From NCBI GenBank assembly GCA_030427705.1, contig JAUIBR010000015.1, positions 1-64,000 of the forward strand: a stretch of DNA of 64,000 bases, in the 5' to 3' direction. The notes under the pieces were generated by a model. The model saw only the letters and a program-made list of their open reading frames with translations. It made no database searches and was not told the DNA's origin. Position 1 is the stretch's first letter, and every line of letters starts with the position of its first letter. The DNA comes from a bacterium. GTDB taxonomy: Bacteria; Myxococcota_A; Bradymonadia; Bradymonadales; Bradymonadaceae. Positions 40,701-48,739 of the stretch are shown piece after piece. The position numbers and the translations under genes are program-made.

Positions 40701-42575
40701 TTAGTTGAGTTGGGCCTGCGCGACTTCCTGCATCATGCTGGTGAGTCGATGAGCGAACTTCGCAGGCTCTTTGATTGGACTGCCCTCGGCGAGTAGCGCT
40801 TGGTCGTAGATGAGTTCTACCCATTCGGTGACCTTGTCTTGCCGCTCAGCCTCGTGCAAAGCCTTCACTGCCTCAATCAGGGGGTGGTTTGGGTTGAGCT
40901 CAAGAATGCGTTTCTGCTCAGGCATTCCCTGATTCTGTGCACGTAGAAGACGCTCGATATGTGATGCGACGCCGCCTTCAGGTACGACAAGGCATGCTGG
41001 CGATTCGGCGAGTCTGCTTGAAAGTCGAACCTCCGCAACTTCGTCATCCAGCACTTCCTTGAATTTCGCGGTCAGCGGTTCGAGTGCTTCGGCCTTTTCT
41101 TCTGCATTTTCCTCGGATTCCAAGCCGAGGTCGCCTTGAACGGCATCGACAAGCTCTTTGCCGTCGAATTCATTCAGCGCTTCGATCGCCCACTGGTCGA
41201 TGCTGTCAGTTAGATAAAGGACTTCGTATCCTTTGGACTTGAGCACTTCCAGATGCGGGCTGCCGTCGAGTAGGTGCCGAGACGCACCCAACGCGTAGTA
41301 GATCTTCTCTTGGTCTTCAGGCATCCGTTCCACGTACGAAGCCAGAGATTGAGGTTCTTCGTGCGTCGAAGTGCCAAAGCGGAGCAACGACGACAGCTTG
41401 TCGGCATACTCAGGGTCGAAGTGCAGTCCTTCTTTCAGGACAGGACCAAAGTTCTCCCAAATTTTGGCGTAGTCTTCGGGCCGGTCATCCGCGATTTCGT
41501 TGAGCAAGTCGAGAGTCTTCTTGATGACCTGCTTGCGCATCACCCGAACTAGCTTTGAATCCTGAAGAATCTCGCGGCTGACATTGAGCGGTAGGTCAGC
41601 GGAGTCCACGACTCCACGAACGAATCGAAGCCAACGCGGCACGAGCTCAGCGGCGTTGTCCATGATGAACACGCGTTTAACGAACAAGCGCACTCCGTGG
41701 GGAACGTCGGGGTCGTACAGGTCGAAACGTGCCTTGCTTGGAATGTAGAGCAAGCCAGTGAACAGCTGCGCGCCCTCGATCTTGAAGTGGGTGTGCGCGA
41801 TCGGAGGTTCCCAGTCGTGGGCCACGTGCGTGTAGAACTCGTTGTATTGCTCTTCCGTCACATCTTCCGGCGAGCGCTGCCAGAGCGCACTGGCCTGGTT
41901 GACCTGCTCGAACTGTGGGTCGCCTTCCTCGTCCGAGTACTTCATTTCGAGCATCTCGATAGGATGCCCAACAAAGTCAGAGTACTGCTTAACGAGCGCG
42001 CGCAGACGATAAGGCTGTAGGAACTCTTTCTGGTCGTCACGAAGGTGCAAAATGACGCTGGTGCCACGAGCCTCTCGCTCAGCGGGCTCCACCGTGTACT
42101 TCTCTTGGGCGTCGCTCGTCCAACGGAAGGCTTCGTCGCTTCCTGCGCGCTTCGAAAGGACCTCTACTTTATCGGCGACGAGGTAAGCGCTGTAGAATCC
42201 GACGCCAAACTGACCAATGATGTTGAGGTCCTTCGTTTGCGCGTTCTGCTCAAGCGCTTCCATGAAACTGCGCGACCCCGAATGTGCGACCGTTCCCAAC
42301 ATATTGATGAGGTCGTCTTCGCTCATTCCGATGCCGTTGTCCCAGATGGTCAACGTGCCAGCTTCTTCGTCGGGAATGATGCGAATCTTAAGCGCCGTGT
42401 CGCCTGCCAGAATATCGGCGTCGGTGAGTGCTTCGAACTGCAGCTTGTCGATTGCGTCGGACGCGTTTGAGACCAATTCACGGAGGAAAATCTCCTTATT
42501 CGAGTACAAAGAATTGATCACCAACGACAAAACTTGGGTGACTTCTGCCTTGAACTTACGTGTCTTCTTGGCCAT
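40701..42575 (-). CDS. htpG: Chaperone protein HtpG (Hsp90)
   Basis: 624 aa, a normal HtpG length. N-terminal GHKL ATPase: S-N-A-S-D-A-I-D-K-L, D-N-G-I-G-M, G-Q-F-G-V-G-F-Y-S-A-Y. Middle domain: L-Y-D-P-D-V-P-H-G-V-R-L-F-V-K-R-V-F-I, V-D-S-A-D-L-P-L-N-V-S-R-E-I-L-Q (the catalytic-loop Arg). A C-terminal dimerisation domain follows. ATP-driven cytosolic chaperone. No CIRCE element or clear sigma-32 promoter is visible in the 176 bp upstream, which instead holds repeat copy I and a GC-rich hairpin. Confidence 0.98.
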   Translation of the reverse strand: MAKKTRKFKAEVTQVLSLVINSLYSNKEIFLRELVSNASDAIDKLQFEALTDADILAGDTALKIRIIPDEEAGTLTIWDNGIGMSEDDLINMLGTVAHSGSRSFMEALEQNAQTKDLNIIGQFGVGFYSAYLVADKVEVLSKRAGSDEAFRWTSDAQEKYTVEPAEREARGTSVILHLRDDQKEFLQPYRLRALVKQYSDFVGHPIEMLEMKYSDEEGDPQFEQVNQASALWQRSPEDVTEEQYNEFYTHVAHDWEPPIAHTHFKIEGAQLFTGLLYIPSKARFDLYDPDVPHGVRLFVKRVFIMDNAAELVPRWLRFVRGVVDSADLPLNVSREILQDSKLVRVMRKQVIKKTLDLLNEIADDRPEDYAKIWENFGPVLKEGLHFDPEYADKLSSLLRFGTSTHEEPQSLASYVERMPEDQEKIYYALGASRHLLDGSPHLEVLKSKGYEVLYLTDSIDQWAIEALNEFDGKELVDAVQGDLGLESEENAEEKAEALEPLTAKFKEVLDDEVAEVRLSSRLAESPACLVVPEGGVASHIERLLRAQNQGMPEQKRILELNPNHPLIEAVKALHEAERQDKVTEWVELIYDQALLAEGSPIKEPAKFAHRLTSMMQEVAQAQLN

Positions 42576-42620
42576 TGCGAATCCCGTGCAAAATAGTTGA
42601 AAGTGTATAAAAATTAGTTG

Positions 42621-42650
42621 CTTACAAGTTCCTGTGAGGAATTTTACTTC
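42621..42650 (+). repeat. Dispersed 30-bp palindromic element, copy I
   Basis: GCTTACAAGTTCCTGTGAGG followed by AATTTTACTT. It lies in the divergent promoter region of htpG and the M23 peptidase gene, 46 bp upstream of the htpG start. It could affect htpG expression. Confidence 0.8.
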
Positions 42651-42657
42651 CTCCGAG

Positions 42658-42675
42658 CGCCCAAAAATGGGCGCG
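42658..42675. other. Perfect hairpin in htpG/M23 intergenic region
   Basis: GCGCCCA-AAAA-TGGGCGC, a 7-bp stem with a 4-nt loop. No T-run follows on either strand, so it is not a standard terminator. It begins 7 bp after repeat copy I and may be an operator or a flanking part of the repeat. Confidence 0.4.
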
Positions 42676-42751
42676 AAAGTTGTGGAGTCAAGTCGACAAT
42701 TGGCGCGGCGTGGTTATGGTGCGGTCGTATGATTAAACGAGGAGATGCAAG

Positions 42752-43705
42752 ATGTTAGAGCGCGGAGAGCTGTCGTTGGCAGAGACGTTTGGGGTTACGC
42801 AACCAGAGACTCGGTTCAGCCAGGTCAAGATGGCCCTGGGCGGCGACCCGTATACGCCACCGTCGCGATGGGGCGTGTCCTCGCTGAAAATCTTCAAGCC
42901 GAGACTGAGTGTGAAGACCTGGCTTGGTTGGCGTCCGGACGACCGCTTGATTCCCATCTACAATCTGTTCAATCGCAATCAGACTCCGACGTCTGACGGC
43001 TGGTCGGTTCGCAAGACGCAGGTCCGCGATTTCCGCGGCGGAACGCGCACCTACAACAGTCACAACGGGACAGACTTTGCGATTCCTTGTGGCACTCTGG
43101 TGACCACACCTGCAGCCGGCTGGGTGCGTCGCATCAGTGATGAGTTTCACCGCGGTGGCCTGAAGGTAATCATCGACCACGGCAACGGCTTGATCACGAC
43201 GTCCAACCACCTTGGGCGAGCGCTGGTGAAGGTCGGTGATTGGGTTGACCGTGGCGATCCTATTGCGCTTTCGGGCTATTCGGGGCTGGACGGAGTTGTC
43301 GCGTTTCCGTGGAGTGTACCTCACGTCCACTTCAATACGTGGCTAAATGGTGAGCCGATTGATCCTTTTGCGGCCGACGATGAAGCGTCTATCTGGCTTG
43401 ACCACAACGATCCAAAACCAGTCACTGACAACTCCCCGGATGCACCTGAATTCGTGGAAACGGAATGGGATTTGGATGCCCTTGAGGCCGTTATCGAAGG
43501 CTGCCACGACCCCGAACTGCGCGCGGAACTGCGACGGATTGAGGACCTGGACCGTCGCGCTGTCGATACGATTTTTATGAAGAACTACTTCCCAACGCGC
43601 TTTGGTGAGACTGCGCCTATCTACGCAACGCAGTTTGAGCGAACGCCCATGATGGACCTACTGTTTTCCGCAGAAGACTACGACGGAATCCGACTGCTGG
43701 ATTAG
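42752..43705 (+). CDS. M23 (LytM) family metallopeptidase without signal peptide
   Basis: 317 aa. GAGGAG seven bases before the ATG. LytM domain about 95-215 with the zinc ligands H-N-G-T-D (His104, Asp108) and H-V-H (191-193). It also has the typical G-D-W-V-D-R-G-D-P-I-A-L-S-G turn. The C-terminal 100 residues are acidic and unrecognised. No signal peptide or membrane helix is visible at the N-terminus, which is unusual for a peptidoglycan hydrolase. The protein may act inside the cell, be exported by another route, or be lipid/sugar-directed. Shares a TTAG stop overlap with the convergent YdeI-like gene. Confidence 0.85.
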   Translation: MLERGELSLAETFGVTQPETRFSQVKMALGGDPYTPPSRWGVSSLKIFKPRLSVKTWLGWRPDDRLIPIYNLFNRNQTPTSDGWSVRKTQVRDFRGGTRTYNSHNGTDFAIPCGTLVTTPAAGWVRRISDEFHRGGLKVIIDHGNGLITTSNHLGRALVKVGDWVDRGDPIALSGYSGLDGVVAFPWSVPHVHFNTWLNGEPIDPFAADDEASIWLDHNDPKPVTDNSPDAPEFVETEWDLDALEAVIEGCHDPELRAELRRIEDLDRRAVDTIFMKNYFPTRFGETAPIYATQFERTPMMDLLFSAEDYDGIRLLD

Positions 43706-44280
43706 GGTTTCGCGCGAATGTTCTTCGCGGCCTTCTCCACAGTCTCAGCGATGCGTTTGGCCCGCGTCGTGTCGCGTTTGGCAGACTTGACCCACCACAA
43801 AATCCCCTTCTTTGCGCTATCTGGGAACGCTTCATAGTTTGCCTTGGCGACGGGGTTTTCGTCCAAGGCCTCTAAGAGGTCTGCCGGGTGGATTAGGGCC
43901 TCGACGTCGTCGAGCAAGGTCCACGAACCGTCCTCCTTCGCAGCGTCGATTTTGGCCCAGCCGGCTTCATGTATTGCCCCCACGGCGTCGAGCCGTTCGA
44001 TACGCCTCTTGTTGACCGCCGACCACATGCTGCCTTTCTTTCGCGGCGTAAACAGCAGCATCGACCGCTCGTCGTCTAGGCCTCGAGCCTGGCTGTCAAT
44101 CCAGCCAAAACAGATGGCTTCCTCAACAATTGCGTCGTATTCGACGTACTTCTCTGGGACGCATTTCTTATAGGTAATGAGCCAAACGCCCTCGGTGCGA
44201 GTGTGGTTTTCTTCCAGCCAAACACGCAACTCGTCGCGGCTTTCGACCTGTACCTCTTCGTATGAATCGATCTTTCCCAT
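43702..44280 (-). CDS. YdeI/OmpD-associated family protein
   Basis: 192 aa. Family features: W-L-E-E-N-H-T-R-T-E-G-V-W-L-I, Y-D-A-I-V-E-E-A-I-C-F-G-W-I-D-S, T-P-R-K-K-G-S-M-W-S-A-V-N-K-R-R-I, and a final helix A-K-R-I-A-E-T-V-E-K-A. This last helix, with F-P-D-S-A-K-K-G-I-L-W-W-V, is the bacteriocin-protection region. The biochemical role is unclear; the family has been linked to membrane-peptide tolerance. Cytoplasmic. Confidence 0.88.
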   Translation of the reverse strand: MGKIDSYEEVQVESRDELRVWLEENHTRTEGVWLITYKKCVPEKYVEYDAIVEEAICFGWIDSQARGLDDERSMLLFTPRKKGSMWSAVNKRRIERLDAVGAIHEAGWAKIDAAKEDGSWTLLDDVEALIHPADLLEALDENPVAKANYEAFPDSAKKGILWWVKSAKRDTTRAKRIAETVEKAAKNIRAKP

Positions 44281-44318
44281 GTGATCTAAGTCTTTAATTC
44301 CATTGGGGGTTTCAAAGC

Positions 44319-44343
44319 GTGTAACGGCGTTTCACACAATTGT
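44319..44343. promoter_or_regulatory. Candidate upstream activator site for the sulfide-oxidation operon
   Basis: GTGTAACGGCGTTTCACAC forms an imperfect inverted repeat (GTGTAACG against CGTTTCACAC) and runs into the palindrome ACAATTGT. It lies about 85-105 bp upstream of a sigma-54-type promoter, the usual distance for an enhancer-binding protein. No such activator gene is in the window. Confidence 0.35.
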
Positions 44344-44422
44344 AACAACATTGATGTCTTTGAATCGGGCCGATCTCTCCTAACTCAAACAGGCATGCGG
44401 TTCTGCGCCAAGATTCGAAGTT

Positions 44423-44437
44423 CGGCACGGAAGTTGC
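44423..44437 (+). promoter_or_regulatory. Candidate sigma-54 (-24/-12) promoter of the DUF1641-SQR operon
   Basis: CGGCACGGAAGTTGC matches TGGCACG-N4-TTGC at all but the first position; GG and GC are exactly 12 bp apart. A transcription start near 44449 is expected, 40 bp before the DUF1641 ATG. Sigma-54 control of SQR by the FisR activator is known in some proteobacteria. Confidence 0.6.
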
Positions 44438-44489
44438 GAACTCATAACCCACTACAGGGCTGTAATTTTCGAAACACAGAAGAGGCACC

Positions 44490-45209
44490 ATGGATACATC
44501 CTCTATCAACGGGAGCGGGTTGCCAATCTCGCTCCCGAAAAACTCCTCAACCGACAAACTAGAGCGGTTGGAGGCTCGCCTGGAGCGCATCGAGGCGATG
44601 TTGGCCAAACAGGCTGAATTGCTCGAACAAGCTCCTCACATCGCTGCAACGGTCGGAAACATCGCCGACTCCACTGTTCAGAATCTTCAAGCAAAGGGGA
44701 TCGACGTCGACGAAAGGGCTCGTGCGGGTTTGCGCGTCTTGGAACGTGCATCTGACCCCGAAATCTTGAGCGCGATTGAAGACCTCTTGGAACATCCCAA
44801 GGAGGTCAAGACGGCCATCAATATGATGCGCCAAGCACCTGGAACGGTCGCCATGGCGGCGAACGTGTTCGACGGTTGGATGACCGGTGCAATGGAGGAG
44901 GGCATCGATCCTACGGTCGCGGTTCATAACACCGTCGAATCGCTGCACAAGCTGGTCTTGCTGATGCAGAGCGACGAGTACTCCGCCTTGATGAGCTCAG
45001 GTGTGTTCGACCCCGAAACGCTTCAGGTCATCGGTCGGGTTGGTGATGCAATGCAGCATGCCAAGCATTCCAAAGGCCAGACCGGCCTTCTCGGGGCGAT
45101 GCGCGCGGCGAGCGACCCGAAGGTCCAGCGCGCGCTCCACTTCGCTATCGAACTTGCAAAACACTTTGGTGAGTCTCTTGACGAGCCGACAAAGCTTCCA
45201 GGTAAATAA
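44490..45209 (+). CDS. DUF1641 protein, partner of sulfide:quinone oxidoreductase
   Basis: 239 aa. AGAGG precedes the ATG. A coiled-coil-like N-terminus (K-L-E-R-L-E-A-R-L-E-R-I-E-A-M-L) leads to the DUF1641 signature: L-M-S-S-G-V-F-D-P-E-T-L, T-G-L-L-G-A-M-R-A-A-S-D-P-K-V-Q-R-A-L and A-K-H-F-G-E-S-L. DUF1641 genes are commonly adjacent to FAD-dependent sulfide oxidoreductases; here the SQR gene starts 2 bp downstream. It is soluble, probably an accessory or assembly subunit. It is likely expressed from the sigma-54-type promoter upstream. Confidence 0.85.
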   Translation: MDTSSINGSGLPISLPKNSSTDKLERLEARLERIEAMLAKQAELLEQAPHIAATVGNIADSTVQNLQAKGIDVDERARAGLRVLERASDPEILSAIEDLLEHPKEVKTAINMMRQAPGTVAMAANVFDGWMTGAMEEGIDPTVAVHNTVESLHKLVLLMQSDEYSALMSSGVFDPETLQVIGRVGDAMQHAKHSKGQTGLLGAMRAASDPKVQRALHFAIELAKHFGESLDEPTKLPGK

Positions 45210-45211
45210 TC

Positions 45212-46399
45212 ATGAGCAACCACTTTGAAGTACTGATCATCGGCGCCGGAACCGGCGGTCTCACCGTCGCATCTCAACTCTTGAACGCGGAGCCTGACCT
45301 CAACGTCGGCATCCTCGATCCCAGCGACACCCACTATTATCAACCGATCTGGACCCTTGTCGGAGGCGGCGTGTTTGACCGTGAATTCTCGGCGAAACCG
45401 CAGGCTGAGGTGATTCCAGACGGCGCAACCTGGGTCAAAGAAGCGGTCTCGGAGTTTCAGCCCGAGAAGAACTCGGTCACGACGAGCGAGGGCAATACAT
45501 ACACATACGATTTCATGGTCGTCGCCGCGGGTATCCAATTGGATTGGGACAAGATCGACGGCATCAAAGGTAATCTTGGGAAGAACGGAATCGTCTCAAA
45601 TTACACATACGAATCCGTTGAAAAGACCTGGGAAAATCTGAAGGACTTCGACGGAAAGCGACTCATCTTCACAATGCCGTCGGGCCCCATCAAGTGTGCC
45701 GGTGCGCCACAAAAGATCATGTGGCTCGCCGACCATTGGCTGCGCAAACAAGGAAAGCGCAACAACGCGGAGATTCTGTTTGCCTCAGCAGGCGGCGCGA
45801 TTTTCGGCGTGACGAAATACAAACGGGCGTTGGAGGCGCTGATTCGTCAGCGAGACATCAAAACCCTGTTCCAAAACGAGCTTGTCGCCATCGACGCCGA
45901 CAAGAAGGTTGCGACGTTCAAGCATATGGAAACTGGCGAGGAGACTAAGGAAGAGTACGACATGATTCACGTCGTGCCACCACAGTCTGCCCCAGATTTC
46001 ATCAAGAACAGCCCGCTCTCGAACGACGTTGGTTGGGTTGATGTCGACAAGCACACCACCCAGAGCACGAAGTTCAAGAACGTGTTTTCGGTCGGTGATT
46101 GTTCGTCGATGCCAAACTCCAAGACCGGTGCGGCGATTCGCAAGCAAGCACCAGTGTGCGTCGCCAACCTTCTGGCTGCGCGTCGGGGTGAAGAATTGCG
46201 TAGCCAGTACGACGGTTATGCGAGCTGCCCACTCGTCACCGGCTACGGCCGATTGATCTTGGCGGAGTTCGACTACTCAGGTCAGCCATGCGAATCGTTC
46301 CCGTTCGATCAAGCGAAAGAGCGATACTCGATGTATGCATTGAAGGCCTACGGGCTACCGGAGATGTATTGGAACGGAATGCTGCGCGGCCACATGTAG
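45212..46399 (+). CDS. sqr: Sulfide:quinone oxidoreductase, type II-like
   Basis: 395 aa flavoprotein. FAD-binding G-A-G-T-G-G at 11-16; H-Y-Y-Q-P-I-W-T-L-V; P-I-K-C-A-G-A-P-Q-K with Cys162; second FAD motif V-F-S-V-G-D-C; G-Y-A-S-C-P-L-V-T-G with Cys339. The two Cys are 177 residues apart, matching the redox pair of eukaryotic-type SQOR (Cys201/Cys379 in human). It oxidises sulfide to sulfane sulfur and reduces quinone at the membrane surface. The C-terminal amphipathic segment (M-Y-A-L-K-A-Y-G-L-P-E-M-Y-W) could dock to the membrane. No persulfide dioxygenase or rhodanese is visible nearby. Confidence 0.9.
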   Translation: MSNHFEVLIIGAGTGGLTVASQLLNAEPDLNVGILDPSDTHYYQPIWTLVGGGVFDREFSAKPQAEVIPDGATWVKEAVSEFQPEKNSVTTSEGNTYTYDFMVVAAGIQLDWDKIDGIKGNLGKNGIVSNYTYESVEKTWENLKDFDGKRLIFTMPSGPIKCAGAPQKIMWLADHWLRKQGKRNNAEILFASAGGAIFGVTKYKRALEALIRQRDIKTLFQNELVAIDADKKVATFKHMETGEETKEEYDMIHVVPPQSAPDFIKNSPLSNDVGWVDVDKHTTQSTKFKNVFSVGDCSSMPNSKTGAAIRKQAPVCVANLLAARRGEELRSQYDGYASCPLVTGYGRLILAEFDYSGQPCESFPFDQAKERYSMYALKAYGLPEMYWNGMLRGHM

Positions 46400-46403
46400 C
46401 ACG

Positions 46404-47756
46404 CTACGACCTGCGCCGTCGGCGAATTCGAAACACGCCGACCAATCCGAGCCCGAGGAGCAACGGCACCAAGTGCAGTGGCGCGTCGTTGGATTGAACA
46501 ACGCTACAGCCGTCGTCTGAGTCATGAGACGGCGGTGCGCCAGGGTTGTCTCCCATATCGGTTTCCATATCTGACCCCATATCGCTCACGCCCATGTCTG
46601 GGTCACCTCCCATGTCCGGCTGCGTTTCGCACGTTGGGTCGTCATCGATGTCGCCACTGCAATCCTCGTCAGTTTGATTGCCGCAAATCTCCTGTGCATC
46701 CGGGTTAACCGAGGCATCTGTGTCGTCGCACTCTTGCGCGGCGCACCATCCATCATTGTCCTCGTCGACACATCGGCAAGTGCCAAGGTCTCCAGTTTCG
46801 TCGCTAAACGCAGCACACGAGTCTGAGTCTTCGCTGCAATCGTCTTCTCCCAAACAGAAGGCAACGCACGTTGAGTTGGTATCATCATCCGACGCAAGAC
46901 AAACGGCCCCGTCCTCGCATTGAAGTTGGTCCATTGCTGTAAGGTCGCAAGCTTCGCCAAGTCCAACGTCGGCAGTTGGGAAACACTGCGGAGGTCCAGA
47001 CACAGTAGGGTAGCACGCGCTCCCGGCAGGGCAGTCTCCGCCGAGAATTGCACAAGGCGTGTTTTCATCCACGTACTCGTTGATCCACTGGAGATATGCG
47101 TCGATGCGGATGTGAGTCACGAAAGAGCTGCAGTTCTCATCGGTGGCAGTGACCACGCCAACAACGACGGGATTTCCGTTGACCATCATGATGGCAGGCG
47201 CACCCGCATCACCAACACAAGGGATGTTTGATCCAAACGACTGAAACGTTAAGAGTGTACGGTCGTCGACGGGCCCAAGCTCAGAGCGCTTCACCCCTTT
47301 CCCGCTTCCATCGTTGTTGTTCGCCCCGAAACCAATCCAGGTGACATACTCACCTAGCGCGAGTCGATTGGCTGTGTCGTTGAGCGGCAACACCGGAGTG
47401 CTTGGCGCACCCTTGATGTGTACCATTCCCAAATCGTTGGCGATCCCGTCATAACCTTCATGAACCGTGAGCGCGTCGAGTTCGTAGGGGGCACATCCAG
47501 CGGTTTCTGCCCCGAAACAAACCTTGAGGTTCTCGGCGGAGCGCGGTTGTCCGTTGGCATCGAAGAGGCAACTCCCCGCCATCAACACCCAACCCGAGCT
47601 TATCAGCGTTCCTGTGCAAATGACTTCGTTGCCTTCATCGAGTAGCGCACCCACAGTCGGATAACCCCCTTCCGGGGTGCCGTTAATGACAGCGAACGAT
47701 GGGGTTGCGACCAACATCAAGGCGAAGAAAGTACCAATAGCTAGACGAGTATTCAT
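46404..47756 (-). CDS. Trypsin-like pseudoprotease with metal-binding-repeat stalk and MYXO-CTERM tail
   Basis: 450 aa. Cleaved signal peptide (A-T-P-S-F-A). S1 fold starting V-I-N-G-T-P, but the catalytic His motif (A-A-H-C) is A-G-S-C (Ser62) and the nucleophile motif (G-D-S-G-G-P) is G-D-A-G-A-P (Ala184); only Asp108 remains. It is therefore predicted to be inactive. It is followed by Cys-rich segments, a calcium/metal-binding motif (D-E-D-N-D-G-W-C, E-C-D-D-T-D, N-P-D-A-Q-E-I-C), a (D-M-G)n spacer, and a MYXO-CTERM tail: D-G-C-S, hydrophobic helix, R-I-R-R-R-R-R-S. Likely displayed on the cell surface as a binder. It is convergent with SQR (4-bp gap) and 203 bp upstream of tmRNA. Confidence 0.88.
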   Translation of the reverse strand: MNTRLAIGTFFALMLVATPSFAVINGTPEGGYPTVGALLDEGNEVICTGTLISSGWVLMAGSCLFDANGQPRSAENLKVCFGAETAGCAPYELDALTVHEGYDGIANDLGMVHIKGAPSTPVLPLNDTANRLALGEYVTWIGFGANNNDGSGKGVKRSELGPVDDRTLLTFQSFGSNIPCVGDAGAPAIMMVNGNPVVVGVVTATDENCSSFVTHIRIDAYLQWINEYVDENTPCAILGGDCPAGSACYPTVSGPPQCFPTADVGLGEACDLTAMDQLQCEDGAVCLASDDDTNSTCVAFCLGEDDCSEDSDSCAAFSDETGDLGTCRCVDEDNDGWCAAQECDDTDASVNPDAQEICGNQTDEDCSGDIDDDPTCETQPDMGGDPDMGVSDMGSDMETDMGDNPGAPPSHDSDDGCSVVQSNDAPLHLVPLLLGLGLVGVFRIRRRRRS

Positions 47757-47959
47757 GAACCCTCCTTGTGCCGAAAAACCGGCTCAAATAGACAACATAA
47801 ATTTAGGCACCGGTGCAGGCTGGAACAGGAATAGGACGCAGAAAAACTCGCCTTGGAATGGGGCCGGGAGTTGCCTTTGTTCAACAAATGCATATATTCC
47901 CCGTGCTCATTCGAGCGTCTTTGACAACTTGGCGACCATTCGCGCGTCGACATCCTTAT

Positions 47960-48345
47960 GGGGATGCACTGGCTTCGACGCGGATACTGAGGTCTTTGTT
48001 GCATACCGTGGGTTTTTCGGTGACCACGTCTAACTGCCGGAAATACTACAATTGCAAACGATAACGTTGCACTCCGCGCTGTAGCTTAATAACTACGCCG
48101 GAATACCTCCTTTGAGAGGTACGTCGACTATTTGAATTGTTCGTGTTCACTTAGCGGCGAAAAAACAGCGGACTTGGCGGTGGGTCTTCGACTCCGTTGG
48201 CTCATCGCGACATTTAACGGGTGCTCTGTGAGCGTGGCCTGTCTGTGGACAGCGTGATCAGAGCTAAAAAAGCCAAACGCAGACTATGTATGTAGAAGCA
48301 TTGGGTGATGATTCGCGGACGCGGGTTCGATTCCCGCCATCTCCA
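47960..48345 (+). ncRNA. ssrA: Transfer-messenger RNA (tmRNA)
   Basis: The acceptor ends pair perfectly: GGGGATG (47960-47966) with CATCTCC (48338-48344), then discriminator A; CCA is not encoded (CTA follows). The 5' part has CTGGCTTCGACG, and the T-arm is GCGGGTTCGATTCCCGC near the 3' end. The tag reading frame starts at the resume codon GCA (48054): A-N-D-N-V-A-L-R-A-V-A, followed by two stops (TAA TAA, 48087-48092). Stem-loops such as CCTCCTTTGAGAGG follow as pseudoknot candidates. One-piece form, about 386 nt. A TTGACA hexamer lies at 47921-47926, but no good -10 at standard spacing. It rescues stalled ribosomes with SmpB. Confidence 0.95.
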
Positions 48346-48375
48346 CTATTGTCAGCGTGCGAAGGTCGCCAACTG

Positions 48376-48738
48376 TCACCCGCCCTGAGCGGCAACGATC
48401 AGGCCCATGCACACAAGCGCGACGCCGAGCCATCGGTTCCACGGCACCGTTTCGCCAAACATCATTGGGGACAAAGCCAAAACAAACACAATGGCACTGC
48501 CCATGAACGGGTAGGCGAAGCTGATATCGACTTTTGACAGCGCCAGCATCCATGTGACAGCAGCGCCAACTGCTGCTGTGAGCCCGCCGATGACTTTGAA
48601 GTTTAGAAACGCCGAGATGATGAAGCGAATCAGCGTCCCATCGGACGGAGCTTCACCGAGCTCCAACATGCCCTTCTTGATGAGCAGCTGCCCGGCAACC
48701 GTTAACAACACAGTGAGCGCGATATAGACGTAACCCAT
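48376..48738 (-). CDS. Small EamA/SMR-type membrane protein, ArnE/ArnF-like flippase subunit
   Basis: 120 aa, four predicted membrane helices. The ATG at 48738 has GAGG six bases upstream and starts 1 bp after the aminotransferase stop. Features of the small EamA/ArnE-F branch: Y-I-A-L-T-V-L-L-T-V-A-G-Q-L-L-I-K-K-G, L-S-K-V-D-I-S-F-A-Y-P-F-M-G, and P-W-N-R-W-L-G-V-A-L-V-C-M-G. ArnE/F translocate undecaprenyl-phosphate-aminoarabinose; here the neighbouring amino-sugar genes suggest flipping of a lipid-linked amino-deoxysugar. A drug-efflux SMR function is a less likely alternative. Confidence 0.8.
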   Translation of the reverse strand: MGYVYIALTVLLTVAGQLLIKKGMLELGEAPSDGTLIRFIISAFLNFKVIGGLTAAVGAAVTWMLALSKVDISFAYPFMGSAIVFVLALSPMMFGETVPWNRWLGVALVCMGLIVAAQGG

Positions 48739-48739
48739 C

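Noticed and set aside
42576-42751. Search for CIRCE or sigma-32 promoter before htpG
   Set aside because: No TTAGCACTC/GAGTGCTAA repeat and no convincing CTTGAA/CCCCAT pair; CTTGTAAG is part of repeat copy I.
47677-48064. Open frames across the tmRNA region
   Set aside because: No ribosome site or recognisable protein; the RNA evidence (paired ends, tag, T-arm) explains the conservation.
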